The notes: generated by a model not told the origin, from the sequence alone. 64,000 nt of DNA from Vespula vulgaris (GCF_905475345.1 NC_066602.1:992001-1056000), one strand, 5' to 3'. Shown: positions 44,500 through 57,874, counted from the stretch's first letter. Translations and numbers: made by a program.

Positions 44500-44650
44500 T
44501 TGATTCATGTTCCACATGGAACGTCTGACAATCCTTCAACGGTCCTTTCGACTTGAACCTAGCTAAAACTCCCCATCCATGGATTCTTTGAAAAAGGTGT
44601 ATTCATGAAAAAGGTCTAATCGTACCACTATTCGAACGAATAATGTTACG
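44500..44650 (+). pseudogene. LTFGSFE-type module relic
   Basis: Keeps CTAGCTAAAACTCCCCATCC and GGATTCTTTGAAAAAGG at the KPLTFGSFE position but is deleted after it; no frame remains. Confidence 0.35.
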
Positions 44651-44860
44651 TCGAATTAAAAGGGATTGGTCGAGAAATTCGTTTCCTCCGAACACATATC
44701 CTTTTCGGCCGATTAACAAAAAATTTTAATCGACCTGCGTAAAGCGCATTCAAATGAAATACGTAGAGAAAAAGACGATGTAACGGAAAAAAAATGAATA
44801 TGGAGAAAGATTCTCTCTGAATTCATATTCCTTATTATTGCGTAATACAGGAAAAGAAAT
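44650..44860 (-). pseudogene. EKIF-type exon relic
   Basis: MNSERIFLHIHFFSVTSSFS then a stop at the SIKIFC position. Start ATG and SE(K/R)IF core conserved. Confidence 0.4.
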
Positions 44861-45339
44861 GATAGTTTCAAGAGATAAACAAAGGATAAATTAATTCTTA
44901 TTGATAGTCATTTTTAAGTAGATAAATAAAAAAAATTAATTGTCAATAGTCAATATTCTTTAATTAATTTCAAATTATAAGCTGTGAAGGAAAAAGAAAA
45001 AAAAAAAGAAAAAAAAAGTAATATGCCGAATTAAAAGATATTGTTCCTTAATAAAAGAGAATCTCAATACCCCTTAATTAATTTCATTTTCGACCTTTCC
45101 GTTCGTCTGAGCAATTAATGTGCGTAAAACGTAATAACCATAACTGCCCTGAACCCTTTCGGACGTTAGCTCTCAGCAAATCGATGGTACTTTATCGAGC
45201 AAACGTAGTTCACATCTGAAAATATATATCATAATTTTAAAAGCACATAATGTATTATAGAGATGCTTGGTTTATATGAATTCGTAGATATTAAAGAACA
45301 TATTTTGTTATAAACAGACCAAAATTTTATCCTTTATTA

Positions 45340-45480
45340 TTTTCTACGAAATCTATGATAAGTTTTGAAGAAAATTTTTTACATTTGCATCTCTTTCATC
45401 GATGAGATCTCTTGTTTTTTTGCTAGATGATATAACTATCACTTCTATCGTTTTCTTCCGGATTAATATTTATTTTTTCT
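45340..45480 (-). pseudogene. Acidic RRDLI-type exon relic
   Basis: VISSSKKTRDLIDERDANVK then FLQNLS-stop. Head-to-head with the plus-strand set at 46,780-47,340. Confidence 0.4.
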
Positions 45481-45719
45481 AACGTGGCTGTATAAACGCC
45501 TATTTGAAATTCTTATTCACCGCTTATATCTTATATCATGAGACGTGTGCGTATTTGGACATCTAGCCGATCTTCTAATAAAAAAAAAAACAAATATGGA
45601 GATAATTGCATTTTACGAAATCACGGAATGATACATAATAATAACATAATACTTTCCTAGTTTTCTGACTAATTATTCGAGGGATCTATTTATACTACTC
45701 GAAGCTTCAGTACGAACTG

Positions 45720-45960
45720 ATTTCAGCTTTGAAAATCTCTTTCTCCAGTTTTACGATCGCTTGTTTACTTCATCGAATTTCGCTATATATACAACTTCTT
45801 GTTATTATTCTCCTACAGCGAAACAGAGAAGGGCTCATATTGTCGTGAAAACACAACCCACGTTCTCTTTCGTAAGATCGACTGATATTCTTTTCATGTA
45901 ACTTAGTAATTGAACGATCTTTTGATTTTTTTTATTGTGTCATTTCAATAGAAAACTTCA
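45720..45960 (-). pseudogene. YASYD module relic
   Basis: YMKRISVDLTKENVGCVFTT precedes a stop; the block is deleted around the YASYD core. Confidence 0.35.
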
Positions 45961-46779
45961 GAAAAATATGTATTTCTCAAAAAGTTGCGGTGGAAACAAT
46001 GGTTCTTCAATATACATTAAATTCTTTGCAATATATCATTAAATAATTCTGAGGTTCTCTCGAAGAAGAAAAAGGAAAGAAAGTAATATTACGAAAAAAA
46101 AATAAATATGAGACAGGATTTTATTCGAAGCAATATATTTTATTACTATTGCGTAATAAAGAAAAGGATGTCTTTGTTAACTTAAGCAATAGGTATGTGT
46201 TTACAAGAAGGAAAGATAACATTGGATGCAATGTTTTCAAAGAATACCAAAGAAGATATACCTTCCGACGAAGAAATATTTTAGAAAAGAAGATTTCACA
46301 AAAGGAATTACGTAATACGAAAATAGTAGTATCGTCCATATCCAATAGTAATGGAACACTATTTTTAAGTATAACTTGGATTTACGAAAGAGGAAACAAG
46401 AATTTTCGTACGTGAGTTAATTTAAATACTTTCATAGCAATTAATTCGATATAACGTTAATAATTGAAATAATCATTAATAATAATGCATTATATCATAA
46501 TGTAAGTAATAATAATTACAGTTGAAGGTGACATTTTCAAATTAGAAAACCAAACTTTCTGGATTTTAATTCTCTAATTAGAACGCAAGGGATGAGAAAT
46601 TTCCCCTCTACTGTAATTATGTAGTAACAGTAAATATAATTAATGTACACGCAAAATAATCTCATGAATCTGGGAATCTTTCAATGAAATTGACAATTAT
46701 TCTGATCTTCTTTAACTGAAATAATCATAAAACTGTAATTATTTATAATATAATTAATTACTACAATAGTGATTATTGT

Positions 46780-47345
46780 ATACTTATGAAAAAGAAGTAC
46801 GTTCACAGCGGTCTGGACGCTTATCTAATGTGCTTAAAGAGAGCGATAAGAAGGATTTGTTTGTAATAGTACATGAGTATGCCTCGTACGATATAGTGAT
46901 ATTTGATGAAGTAAACAAGTATTCATAAAACTGGGGAAAGAGATTTTCAAAGCTGAGCTCACTTCCTATTGAAACTTCGAGTAGTATAAATAGATCCCTC
47001 GAGTAATTAGTCAGGAAACCAGGAAAGTATTATATTATTGTTATGTATCATTCCGTGATGTCGTAATATACAATTTGAGACTACCAATCCGTTTACTTAT
47101 TTACTTCTTTTTTATTAAGAGAATCGCAAAATTTCCAAACACGAGTGAGTTTCGTGCTGTAAGTAATACCGAAGAGGAATTCCAGGTAGACATTTACACG
47201 GTTAGAAAAAATGAATATTAATCCGAAAGAAAACGATAGAAGTGATAGTGACGACATCCAACAAAAAACGGAGAGATTTCGTACATAATGCGAGGGATGA
47301 TAATGTTGAAAAAGAATTGATTCAACACTTATCATAGACATCGTA
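46780..47345 (+). pseudogene. Basic YASYD and acidic RRDLI modules
   Basis: At 46,796 MKKKYVHSGLDAYLMCLKRA to RRICL-stop, overlapped by a frame reading HEYASYDIVIFDEVNKYS. At 47,216 MNINPKENDRSDSDDIQQK is followed after a frameshift by HNARDDNVEKELIQHLS. A GTAAGT follows GAGTTTCGTGCT at 47,160. The minus-strand ORF over this region is a shadow. Confidence 0.4.
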
Positions 47346-47439
47346 AAAAACTATAAAGTACAAAATATTAATTTTTTTGCAAAAATATACGATCCTCCAT
47401 GTCTACAAATTCCCCTGTTAACGAGTATTGATCGGAATT

Positions 47440-47690
47440 TAACGATCTGCGCGTACGCAATACCTTCTCTCATAGCTACTGTCCAGCCTTATCATATTAA
47501 ACGATTTATTATTACCTCCATCCGTGCACGTACGCGTTTACGTACGCGAGTCAAGTGGGCGGGAATGAGTGCGCGTGTCAACGTACACTTGCTCCCTTAT
47601 TTTGAAAAGAAGAAAGGTATTTCTTCATTAGTCTTCCTTTCATCAAACAAAGCAGACAATTCCATAAAACGACTAGCGGAATAATTCAAT
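47440..47690 (-). repeat. E element, minus orientation
   Basis: CCTCCATCCGTGCACGTACG and GTACGCGAGTCAAGTGGGCG core. Inverted pair with 47,990-48,230; spacer about 300 bp. Confidence 0.7.
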
Positions 47691-47989
47691 TATCCATTTA
47701 GCTGAACGATTTAATTCCCTGATTAAGTCTTCTGCAGATCGATGTAGTAGGAAGAATGGATTCTTCCATATGAACGAATACATTTTTTTAGAAAATTACC
47801 TCCTATTGGAGAATGCAAAATAATAACCCCGTTATAATTCTAGTTATCTTAAATTTCCTATATTATGTTCCAAATCAATTGATGTCTAAGAATATAGTCC
47901 ATAACTCTGCACAATATGTAACTGTATTGTCAAACAATGAATCTACATAGGTAATTAAATGGTACAGCTAAACTTCAATTATCTGCTTG

Positions 47990-48230
47990 GTCTGATGAAA
48001 GAAAAGCAAATGAAAGGATTATTTCCTTATATTCAACATAAGCCAGCAGTTAGACGCACCCACGAACACAGAACAGCATACTCCATCCCGGCCACTCGAC
48101 TGACGCAGATAGATGCGCACGCAGATGAAGAGAGTTAATAACGAAAGATTTAAAAGGAAGGTACTTAATGATAAGTAACGGAGAACGTATCACGGACATT
48201 CATTGTTACTAAATCCTTTTCAGAACGAAT
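47990..48230 (+). repeat. E element, plus orientation
   Basis: GGTCTGATGAAAGAAAAGC through CACTCGACTGACGCAGATAG to GGAAGGTACTTAATGATAAG. Confidence 0.65.
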
Positions 48231-48618
48231 TAAATGGGCAATTCGCGCTACTGACCAAATTACTTCGTCCAATTTCAAAATTTATGGAAAACGCTAATTA
48301 AATATTACGAATATTTTTTAAATAGATGTGAATATCATGACAAACAAATTGGAATATAAAATTCAACGTTTCTCTCGTTTTAATTATATCGGATGATTAC
48401 TTAATTTAAATCAATGGAATAACGATGACGTGAACGTGGACTTCCTATTTCACGTTTAATTTAAAAGTATTCCACTGCTAGTCATTATTTCCAAAAACGG
48501 TGAATCTTTTGGTTATTCCTGTCTGCTAAATTATTCTGTATTATATACATCCCGCAGTTTCATGTCAAGTCCCCTTTGATTCTTGCCTCATGGGAAACTT
48601 CGGAGGACCTTTCAATAA

Positions 48619-48843
48619 ATCTTTCCGAGTTCAATCGAATATACGCTCCAGCTAAAGCCGCTCACGTTTGGATCCTTTGAAAAATGTAAATCTCTCCCAT
48701 TTCCTCTTACCGCTGTTCCAAGCTTCATAAAACAGCGCCATATTGGTCTTTCCAAGCTTCGTCGTCAAGCACAAATGTTTTTTCTTCTTTTTCCTCTTCT
48801 TAAGTATTCTCAATCAGATAACGCATACATGAACAATAGCTAA
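48619..48843 (+). CDS. LTFGSFE-type frame, 74 codons
   Basis: Open from 48,619, through YTLQLKPLTFGSFEKCKSL, PSFIKQRHIGLSKLRRQAQM and FFLLFPLLKYSQSDNAYMNN to a stop at 48,841. No ATG at the left edge, so it would be an internal or last exon. Third open copy of the frame at 8,163 and 20,092. Confidence 0.4.
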   Translation: MFPSSIEYTLQLKPLTFGSFEKCKSLPFPLTAVPSFIKQRHIGLSKLRRQAQMFFLLFPLLKYSQSDNAYMNNS

Positions 48844-49008
48844 CGATGTTTCTTCCTTGGTTAGAATTTCCAACTGCTTTTTAAACCACTCTTCTGCATT
48901 CACGATCCAATGCGCTGTATTATAACAGATGAAATTAACATAGAAAATTGGATAAGATACGTGACGAGTTACTTATATCTGATCTCTTCGTACCTCGTTT
49001 ATTTAAAT

Positions 49009-49425
49009 TCAATATTGAAGTCGATGGTTGTTATAGTATTGTTCTAGCAATAGTAACATGTTGCTTTCATACACCAGATAATTAGCTTCCTCTCTCACCA
49101 ACTTGGGTTTCAGATTATTGGCAAGATTTGTAATAAACTCGTAAGCAGCATCAGCTTCCTCCGCCGTTTTTACCATCTGACACATTAAATGACGAATAAC
49201 AAGTAACGCACAATTCTATAAAAAAAAATAGAGGAAATTTTGTTCATTTATTATTATTTACCTCCTCTCCTACATCAAGCATTTTGTTTCCTATATCGAA
49301 TATTCTTTATTACAGCAGTTGAAAATTATACGGATTCTTGATTTATATTGAAATAATACCTTTAAAATTGCTTAAGGTAAGAGACCTAATAACCCACTCA
49401 TCGATAGAAATACTCTCGTCGCCAT
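49009..49425 (-). pseudogene. Two-exon small protein, exon 2 intact, exon 1 broken
   Basis: Exon 2 (49,009-49,176, 168 nt) reads MVKTAEEADAAYEFITNL to YYNNHRLQY-stop, parallel to 19,740-19,907, followed at once by AATAAA (49,003-48,998, minus). The acceptor TGTGTCAG and donor GTAAATAATAAT are conserved. Exon 1 starts MATRVFLSMSGLLGLLP, then has a stop and two frame changes. The intact exon 2 and poly-A site suggest recent loss. Confidence 0.6.
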
Positions 49426-49726
49426 GATAAAATCTGTGTAAAAATTCAATAAATTTTCATAAAATGTACCTATGATATAGAATTTATATTCCATATTACA
49501 CTTTAGAATAAAATATCTATATCTTATCTCTAAAATATCTTAATATTTGATAAACACAGCACTGATTGATTTACCATTTAAACATAAGACTGAAGAGAAA
49601 AACGTTTTCCTTTCCTAATCTGGTTGACGGTCGGATATTTGTCTTATCCAAATAGGACATATCGTCTGATGTAAGGAAAAACAAGAAGTACCGATGTACG
49701 TGTGTTTCATTTCAGATGTCGAATGT

Positions 49727-49864
49727 TTAATTATCACGTTGAACGTAGAAATCCATGTATCTTCTTTGAACGTAATTATAATTCAGATATCGGTCAACTA
49801 GGCTCCTCTGCAATAATTCTGGGCTCTTGGAACTGCTTTCATCTTCGTTTAGTCTTGTATATCT
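49727..49864 (-). pseudogene. RYT-type exon, open 45 codons
   Basis: RYTRLNEDESSSKSPELLQR to YVQRRYMDFYVQRDN-stop after TTTCAG. The upstream donor is CTAAGT instead of GTAAGT. Confidence 0.45.
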
Positions 49865-49940
49865 CTGAAATAAATTAAAATTCTTAGATTGGTGAAGACT
49901 TAGGGTAGACGTTCAATTGTTCATTGAAATTGTCCAGTCA

Positions 49941-50045
49941 TCAAAGGTAAATCGGGCCACGCCATTTTTTGCGATATAAAGTACATCCTACGAGAAACAA
50001 GAAAATAATAATTAGGATGTTATTGATCATAAAAATCAGTTTCAT
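49941..50045 (-). CDS. Hydrophobic mini-ORF, 34 residues
   Basis: MKLIFMINNILIIIFLFLVG continues CTLYRKKWRGPIYL-stop. This is the longest member: a hydrophobic N-terminal segment followed by a basic tail, which could be a small secreted or tail-exposed membrane peptide. In sibling copies the tail is cut by a stop after TLYR, so this may be the ancestral length. The leader block lies at about 50,170-50,289 and runs into the gap. Confidence 0.45.
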   Translation of the reverse strand: MKLIFMINNILIIIFLFLVGCTLYRKKWRGPIYL

Positions 50046-50289
50046 TTTCGTAATATAGTATTGAAATTTTATAATAAATTACTAACGAATACAGATAAAT
50101 TTACTTTATATCGACAAGGAACAAAAGACAAGAAAGAAGGAAGAAATTCTACCGTTTGAATTGCTTGTCAGTTAGAATTTGCGACGTATGAAGTATATAC
50201 GTGATAATTAAGCACTTACTTACGTATTACTCGTTCAACAATTATCGAAAGGATGACTTCTGCAAGCGAGTTCCCTTCGCAAATCGCCA

Positions 50290-50489
50290 NNNNNNNNNNN
50301 NNNNNNNNNNNNNNNNNNNNNNNNNNNNNNNNNNNNNNNNNNNNNNNNNNNNNNNNNNNNNNNNNNNNNNNNNNNNNNNNNNNNNNNNNNNNNNNNNNNN
50401 NNNNNNNNNNNNNNNNNNNNNNNNNNNNNNNNNNNNNNNNNNNNNNNNNNNNNNNNNNNNNNNNNNNNNNNNNNNNNNNNNNNNNNNNN
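50290..50489. other. Assembly gap, 200 N
   Basis: Exactly 200 unknown bases, typical of a fixed-size scaffolding gap. Reading frames that appear to cross it are artefacts. Confidence 0.99.
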
Positions 50490-53400
50490 CACACGTGCAT
50501 GGAGAGAGGCAATAACAAATCTTTTAATCCGAGAGTAATTAACGATACGTACATGCATTTTCAGTAAGACCCAATCAAAACTTACTAACAAGAGAGTTGG
50601 GATTACACAGCAAATTAATTCGTTCAAATTTCGATATTACTAAAAAACGTACACTAAGTATTATAAATATTTTTCTAGTACATATCGTGAATACTATATG
50701 AAGAATAATTTGAAACACTGAACTCAAAATTTCTTCTATTGGGATATACTACTCAATTTAAATTGATGAAATAACTATGACGTAAACATGGCCTTAACAT
50801 TTCTCGTATAATTTAAAAATATTCTCGGGCTAGTATTGTTATCTGGAAAAGCGGTGAGTCTTTATATCGTTCTCGTAGGTTTACTTATGATAGATGATAA
50901 ACTTTCAGTTCCATCTTAATTTCACTTTGATTCATGTTCCACATGGAACGTCTGACAATCCTTCAACGGTCCTTTCGACTTGAACCTAGCTAAAACTCCC
51001 CATCCATGGATTCTTTGAAAAAGGTGTATTCATGAAAAAGGTCTAATCGTACCACTATTCGAACGAATAATGTTACGTCGAATTAAAAGGGATTGGTCGA
51101 GAAATTCGTTTCCTCCGAACACATATCCTTTTCGGCCGATTAACAAAAAATTTTAATCGACCTGCGTAAAGCGCATTCAAATGAAATACGTAGAGAAAAA
51201 GACGATGTAACGGAAAAAAAATGAATATGGAGAAAGATTCTCTCTGAATTCATATTCCTTATTATTGCGTAATACAGGAAAAGAAATGATAGTTTCAAGA
51301 GATAAACAAAGGATAAATTAATTCTTATTGATAGTCATTTTTAAGTAGATAAATAAAAAAAATTAATTGTCAATAGTCAATATTCTTTAATTAATTTCAA
51401 ATTATAAGCTGTGAAGGAAAAAGAAAAAAAAAAAGAAAAAAAAAAGTAATATGCCGAATTAAAAGATATTGTTCCTTAATAAAAGAGAATCTCAATACCC
51501 CTTAATTAATTTCATTTTCGACCTTTCCGTTCGTCTGAGCAATTAATGTGCGTAAAACGTAATAACCATAACTGCCCTGAACCCTTTCGGACGTTAGCTC
51601 TCAGCAAATCGATGGTACTTTATCGAGCAAACGTAGTTCACATCTGAAAATATATATCATAATTTTAAAAGCACATAATGTATTATAGAGATGCTTGGTT
51701 TATATGAATTCGTAGATATTAAAGAACATATTTTGTTATAAACAGACCAAAATTTTATCCTTTATTATTTTCTACGAAATCTATGATAAGTTTTGAAGAA
51801 AATTTTTTACATTTGCATCTCTTTCATCGATGAGATCTCTTGTTTTTTTGCTAGATGATATAACTATCACTTCTATCGTTTTCTTCCGGATTAATATTTA
51901 TTTTTTCTAACGTGGCTGTATAAACGCCTATTTGAAATTCTTATTCACCGCTTATATCTTATATCATGAGACGTGTGCGTATTTGGACATCTAGCCGATC
52001 TTCTAATAAAAAAAAAAAACAAATATGGAGATAATTGCATTTTACGAAATCACGGAATGATACATAATAATAACATAATACTTTCCTAGTTTTCTGACTA
52101 ATTATTCGAGGGATCTATTTATACTACTCGAAGCTTCAGTACGAACTGATTTCAGCTTTGAAAATCTCTTTCTCCAGTTTTACGATCGCTTGTTTACTTC
52201 ATCGAATTTCGCTATATATACAACTTCTTGTTATTATTCTCCTACAGCGAAACAGAGAAGGGCTCATATTGTCGTGAAAACACAACCCACGTTCTCTTTC
52301 GTAAGATCGACTGATATTCTTTTCATGTAACTTAGTAATTGAACGATCTTTTGATTTTTTTTATTGTGTCATTTCAATAGAAAACTTCAGAAAAATATGT
52401 ATTTCTCAAAAAGTTGCGGTGGAAACAATGGTTCTTCAATATACATTAAATTCTTTGCAATATATCATTAAATAATTCTGAGGTTCTCTCGAAGAAGAAA
52501 AAGGAAAGAAAGTAATATTACGAAAAAAAAATAAATATGAGACAGGATTTTATTCGAAGCAATATATTTTATTACTATTGCGTAATAAAGAAAAGGATGT
52601 CTTTGTTAACTTAAGCAATAGGTATGTGTTTACAAGAAGGAAAGATAACATTGGATGCAATGTTTTCAAAGAATACCAAAGAAGATATACCTTCCGACGA
52701 AGAAATATTTTAGAAAAGAAGATTTCACAAAAGGAATTACGTAATACGAAAATAGTAGTATCGTCCATATCCAATAGTAATGGAACACTATTTTTAAGTA
52801 TAACTTGGATTTACGAAAGAGGAAACAAGAATTTTCGTACGTGAGTTAATTTAAATACTTTCATAGCAATTAATTCGATATAACGTTAATAATTGAAATA
52901 ATCATTAATAATAATGCATTATATCATAATGTAAGTAATAATAATTACAGTTGAAGGTGACATTTTCAAATTAGAAAACCAAACTTTCTGGATTTTAATT
53001 CTCTAATTAGAACGCAAGGGATGAGAAATTTCCCCTCTACTGTAATTATGTAGTAACAGTAAATATAATTAATGTACACGCAAAATAATCTCATGAATCT
53101 GGGAATCTTTCAATGAAATTGACAATTATTCTGATCTTCTTTAACTGAAATAATCATAAAACTGTAATTATTTATAATATAATTAATTACTACAATAGTG
53201 ATTATTGTATACTTATGAAAAAGAAGTACGTTCACAGCGGTCTGGACGCTTATCTAATGTGCTTAAAGAGAGCGATAAGAAGGATTTGTTTGTAATAGTA
53301 CATGAGTATGCCTCGTACGATATAGTGATATTTGATGAAGTAAACAAGTATTCATAAAACTGGGGAAAGAGATTTTCAAAGCTGAGCTCACTTCCTATTG

Positions 53401-56400
53401 AAACTTCGAGTAGTATAAATAGATCCCTCGAGTAATTAGTCAGGAAACCAGGAAAGTATTATATTATTGTTATGTATCATTCCGTGATGTCGTAATATAC
53501 AATTTGAGACTACCAATCCGTTTACTTATTTACTTCTTTTTTATTAAGAGAATCGCAAAATTTCCAAACACGAGTGAGTTTCGTGCTGTAAGTAATACCG
53601 AAGAGGAATTCCAGGTAGACATTTACACGGTTAGAAAAAATGAATATTAATCCGAAAGAAAACGATAGAAGTGATAGTGACGACATCCAACAAAAAACGG
53701 AGAGATTTCGTACATAATGCGAGGGATGATAATGTTGAAAAAGAATTGATTCAACACTTATCATAGACATCGTAAAAAACTATAAAGTACAAAATATTAA
53801 TTTTTTTGCAAAAATATACGATCCTCCATGTCTACAAATTCCCCTGTTAACGAGTATTGATCGGAATTTAACGATCTGCGCGTACGCAATACCTTCTCTC
53901 ATAGCTACTGTCCAGCCTTATCATATTAAACGATTTATTATTACCTCCATCCGTGCACGTACGCGTTTACGTACGCGAGTCAAGTGGGCGGGAATGAGTG
54001 CGCGTGTCAACGTACACTTGCTCCCTTATTTTGAAAAGAAGAAAGGTATTTCTTCATTAGTCTTCCTTTCATCAAACAAAGCAGACAATTCCATAAAACG
54101 ACTAGCGGAATAATTCAATTATCCATTTAGCTGAACGATTTAATTCCCTGATTAAGTCTTCTGCAGATCGATGTAGTAGGAAGAATGGATTCTTCCATAT
54201 GAACGAATACATTTTTTTAGAAAATTACCTCCTATTGGAGAATGCAAAATAATAACCCCGTTATAATTCTAGTTATCTTAAATTTCCTATATTATGTTCC
54301 AAATCAATTGATGTCTAAGAATATAGTCCATAACTCTGCACAATATGTAACTGTATTGTCAAACAATGAATCTACATAGGTAATTAAATGGTACAGCTAA
54401 ACTTCAATTATCTGCTTGGTCTGATGAAAGAAAAGCAAATGAAAGGATTATTTCCTTATATTCAACATAAGCCAGCAGTTAGACGCACCCACGAACACAG
54501 AACAGCATACTCCATCCCGGCCACTCGACTGACGCAGATAGATGCGCACGCAGATGAAGAGAGTTAATAACGAAAGATTTAAAAGGAAGGTACTTAATGA
54601 TAAGTAACGGAGAACGTATCACGGACATTCATTGTTACTAAATCCTTTTCAGAACGAATTAAATGGGCAATTCGCGCTACTGACCAAATTACTTCGTCCA
54701 ATTTCAAAATTTATGGAAAACGCTAATTAAATATTACGAATATTTTTTAAATAGATGTGAATATCATGACAAACAAATTGGAATATAAAATTCAACGTTT
54801 CTCTCGTTTTAATTATATCGGATGATTACTTAATTTAAATCAATGGAATAACGATGACGTGAACGTGGACTTCCTATTTCACGTTTAATTTAAAAGTATT
54901 CCACTGCTAGTCATTATTTCCAAAAACGGTGAATCTTTTGGTTATTCCTGTCTGCTAAATTATTCTGTATTATATACATCCCGCAGTTTCATGTCAAGTC
55001 CCCTTTGATTCTTGCCTCATGGGAAACTTCGGAGGACCTTTCAATAAATCTTTCCGAGTTCAATCGAATATACGCTCCAGCTAAAGCCGCTCACGTTTGG
55101 ATCCTTTGAAAAATGTAAATCTCTCCCATTTCCTCTTACCGCTGTTCCAAGCTTCATAAAACAGCGCCATATTGGTCTTTCCAAGCTTCGTCGTCAAGCA
55201 CAAATGTTTTTTCTTCTTTTTCCTCTTCTTAAGTATTCTCAATCAGATAACGCATACATGAACAATAGCTAACGATGTTTCTTCCTTGGTTAGAATTTCC
55301 AACTGCTTTTTAAACCACTCTTCTGCATTCACGATCCAATGCGCTGTATTATAACAGATGAAATTAACATAGAAAATTGGATAAGATACGTGACGAGTTA
55401 CTTATATCTGATCTCTTCGTACCTCGTTTATTTAAATTCAATATTGAAGTCGATGGTTGTTATAGTATTGTTCTAGCAATAGTAACATGTTGCTTTCATA
55501 CACCAGATAATTAGCTTCCTCTCTCACCAACTTGGGTTTCAGATTATTGGCAAGATTTGTAATAAACTCGTAAGCAGCATCAGCTTCCTCCGCCGTTTTT
55601 ACCATCTGACACATTAAATGACGAATAACAAGTAACGCACAATTCTATAAAAAAAAATAGAGGAAATTTTGTTCATTTATTATTATTTACCTCCTCTCCT
55701 ACATCAAGCATTTTGTTTCCTATATCGAATATTCTTTATTACAGCAGTTGAAAATTATACGGATTCTTGATTTATATTGAAATAATACCTTTAAAATTGC
55801 TTAAGGTAAGAGACCTAATAACCCACTCATCGATAGAAATACTCTCGTCGCCATGATAAAATCTGTGTAAAAATTCAATAAATTTTCATAAAATGTACCT
55901 ATGATATAGAATTTATATTCCATATTACACTTTAGAATAAAATATCTATATCTTATCTCTAAAATATCTTAATATTTGATAAACACAGCACTGATTGATT
56001 TACCATTTAAACATAAGACTGAAGAGAAAAACGTTTTCCTTTCCTAATCTGGTTGACGGTCGGATATTTGTCTTATCCAAATAGGACATATCGTCTGATG
56101 TAAGGAAAAACAAGAAGTACCGATGTACGTGTGTTTCATTTCAGATGTCGAATGTTTAATTATCACGTTGAACGTAGAAATCCATGTATCTTCTTTGAAC
56201 GTAATTATAATTCAGATATCGGTCAACTAGGCTCCTCTGCAATAATTCTGGGCTCTTGGAACTGCTTTCATCTTCGTTTAGTCTTGTATATCTCTGAAAT
56301 AAATTAAAATTCTTAGATTGGTGAAGACTTAGGGTAGACGTTCAATTGTTCATTGAAATTGTCCAGTCATCAAAGGTAAATCGGGCCACGCCATTTTTTG

Positions 56401-56718
56401 CGATATAAAGTACATCCTACGAGAAACAAGAAAATAATAATTAGGATGTTATTGATCATAAAAATCAGTTTCATTTTCGTAATATAGTATTGAAATTTTA
56501 TAATAAATTACTAACGAATACAGATAAATTTACTTTATATCGACAAGGAACAAAAGACAAGAAAGAAGGAAGAAATTCTACCGTTTGAATTGCTTGTCAG
56601 TTAGAATTTGCGACGTATGAAGTATATACGTGATAATTAAGCACTTACTTACGTATTACTCGTTCAACAATTATCGAAAGGATGACTTCTGCAAGCGAGT
56701 TCCCTTCGCAAATCGCCA
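50490..56718 (+). repeat. Near-identical 6.23-kb duplicate, copy 2
   Basis: Every feature of 44,063-50,289 reappears here at an offset of 6,427-6,429: relics at 51,769 and 52,150 (minus), YASYD/RRDLI at 53,209-53,774, E elements at 53,870-54,120 and 54,420-54,660, LTFGSFE frame 55,048-55,272, exon-2 relic 55,438-55,854 (minus), RYT exon 56,156-56,293 (minus), mini-ORF 56,370-56,474 (minus). They should not be counted as independent copies. Confidence 0.95.
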
Positions 56719-57129
56719 TGTTAGATGACTGAGGTAATTTCTGAAGCCATGCGCGATGGAAAGGGTTATTACATTCTATGCAGATAATCAATACCACGTA
56801 TTACCTGATAGAAAGAGCCGAAAAGACGCGGTACGGGAGGAAATAAATTTTACAATGTACTCCCATTAATTGGACAATAATTTTTTTTTTACCTTCCATT
56901 CCTTTCTCTATTTTAACGCTTTTTTCTTTAAAATTTACATATAGAAATTATATAAATAATTTTGCTAATCGGCTATTAATTTTTTCCCGCTTCTATCGTT
57001 AAAAATATTCATCTATAAGTATTAATTTGCAGCAAGAAATATTCCTTAAAATTTGTTTCGTAATATTACGTTCTATTCTCTTTGTATTAATTAAGTTAAC
57101 AAGCTTCTTTCTTTTTTTATTACATAGTG

Positions 57130-57420
57130 ATAATGAATATGTATTACATTAAATCATTCGTATTATTTATTTTCCTTTTCGCGTAATCCATTTGAATGCG
57201 TTTTACGCCGGACAATTACAAATTCCTATCCCGCCGTCGAAAGAACCGGAAATTATAGTAGTGGGGGAAACGGATTTGTCGACCAATCTCTTTTAATTCG
57301 CCTTACTACTGCCCTCTCCAATTAATTACCATAAGAAATAATCCACCATATAGCATAATTACATATTGCAATGATTGCTTTTGTTTTGATTAATTCATCG
57401 CACTCTACCAAGGGATAATA
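57130..57420 (+). pseudogene. EKIF-type exon relic
   Basis: MNMYYIKSFVLFIFLFA-stop is a signal-peptide-like start in place of MDSEKIFRHI; the later CRPISFNSPYYCPLQL matches the 6,472-6,744 frame. Confidence 0.35.
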
Positions 57421-57531
57421 TTAAATGAAAAGGAATAAATTTTTCGTTGTCATTTTTTCATAATAAAAATATCTTGTGAACATTATTGCCGACATTTTTA
57501 ATTACCACCTGACTAACTTTGGCCAAAAATG

Positions 57532-57630
57532 TTATTTATGCAAACAATTCTTTCTTCCAATTTCTTTTTTCATAATAAAAATTGTATAATCGGCGAAATG
57601 ATCGTTATGAGAATTATCTAATCGTCTTTT
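57532..57630 (-). CDS. HFADY-type short exon
   Basis: KRRLDNSHNDHFADYTIFIM then KKEIGRKNCLHK-stop, 32 residues. The only minus-strand copy; the LTFGSFE module lies upstream on the same strand (58,084-57,940), keeping the usual order. Confidence 0.45.
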   Translation of the reverse strand, partial: KRRLDNSHNDHFADYTIFIMKKEIGRKNCLHK

Positions 57631-57874
57631 GAAACTTTCAGTTTGTCCTTAAAATTCATCCAAAGTGACGTGCTGTTTTATGTTATAGGTCGAATTTGAA
57701 AAAATGAGAAAAAGAAACGTTTCGTTCGATTTATATTGTATTAGTTAAGTTTATCCACGTTTTTCAAAATTTTTTTAATGTTTCTAGGGAATAACAAAAA
57801 TCATCATGCTGAAAACAATAGCAAGGCACTTCCTTTTGAAATAAAGACGGTGACTCTAACTTATCCGTAATACC

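Larger units (their letters stand above)
44063..50289 (+). repeat. Near-identical 6.23-kb duplicate, copy 1
   Basis: Identical to 50,490-56,718 except for two one-base differences in A-runs (near 45,010 and 45,580), by direct reading of the two copies. The right edge coincides with the start of the N gap. See the finding on contig overlap. Confidence 0.95.

Noticed and set aside
46121..46415. Opposite ORFs of 74 and 88 codons at 46,121-46,415
   Set aside because: They recur only in the artefactual duplicate at 52,550-52,844, so the apparent conservation is not independent; no diverged copy keeps either frame.
50201..50627. Reading frames of 104-130 codons around 50,200-50,630
   Set aside because: They run through the 200 unknown bases; the open length is an artefact of the gap.
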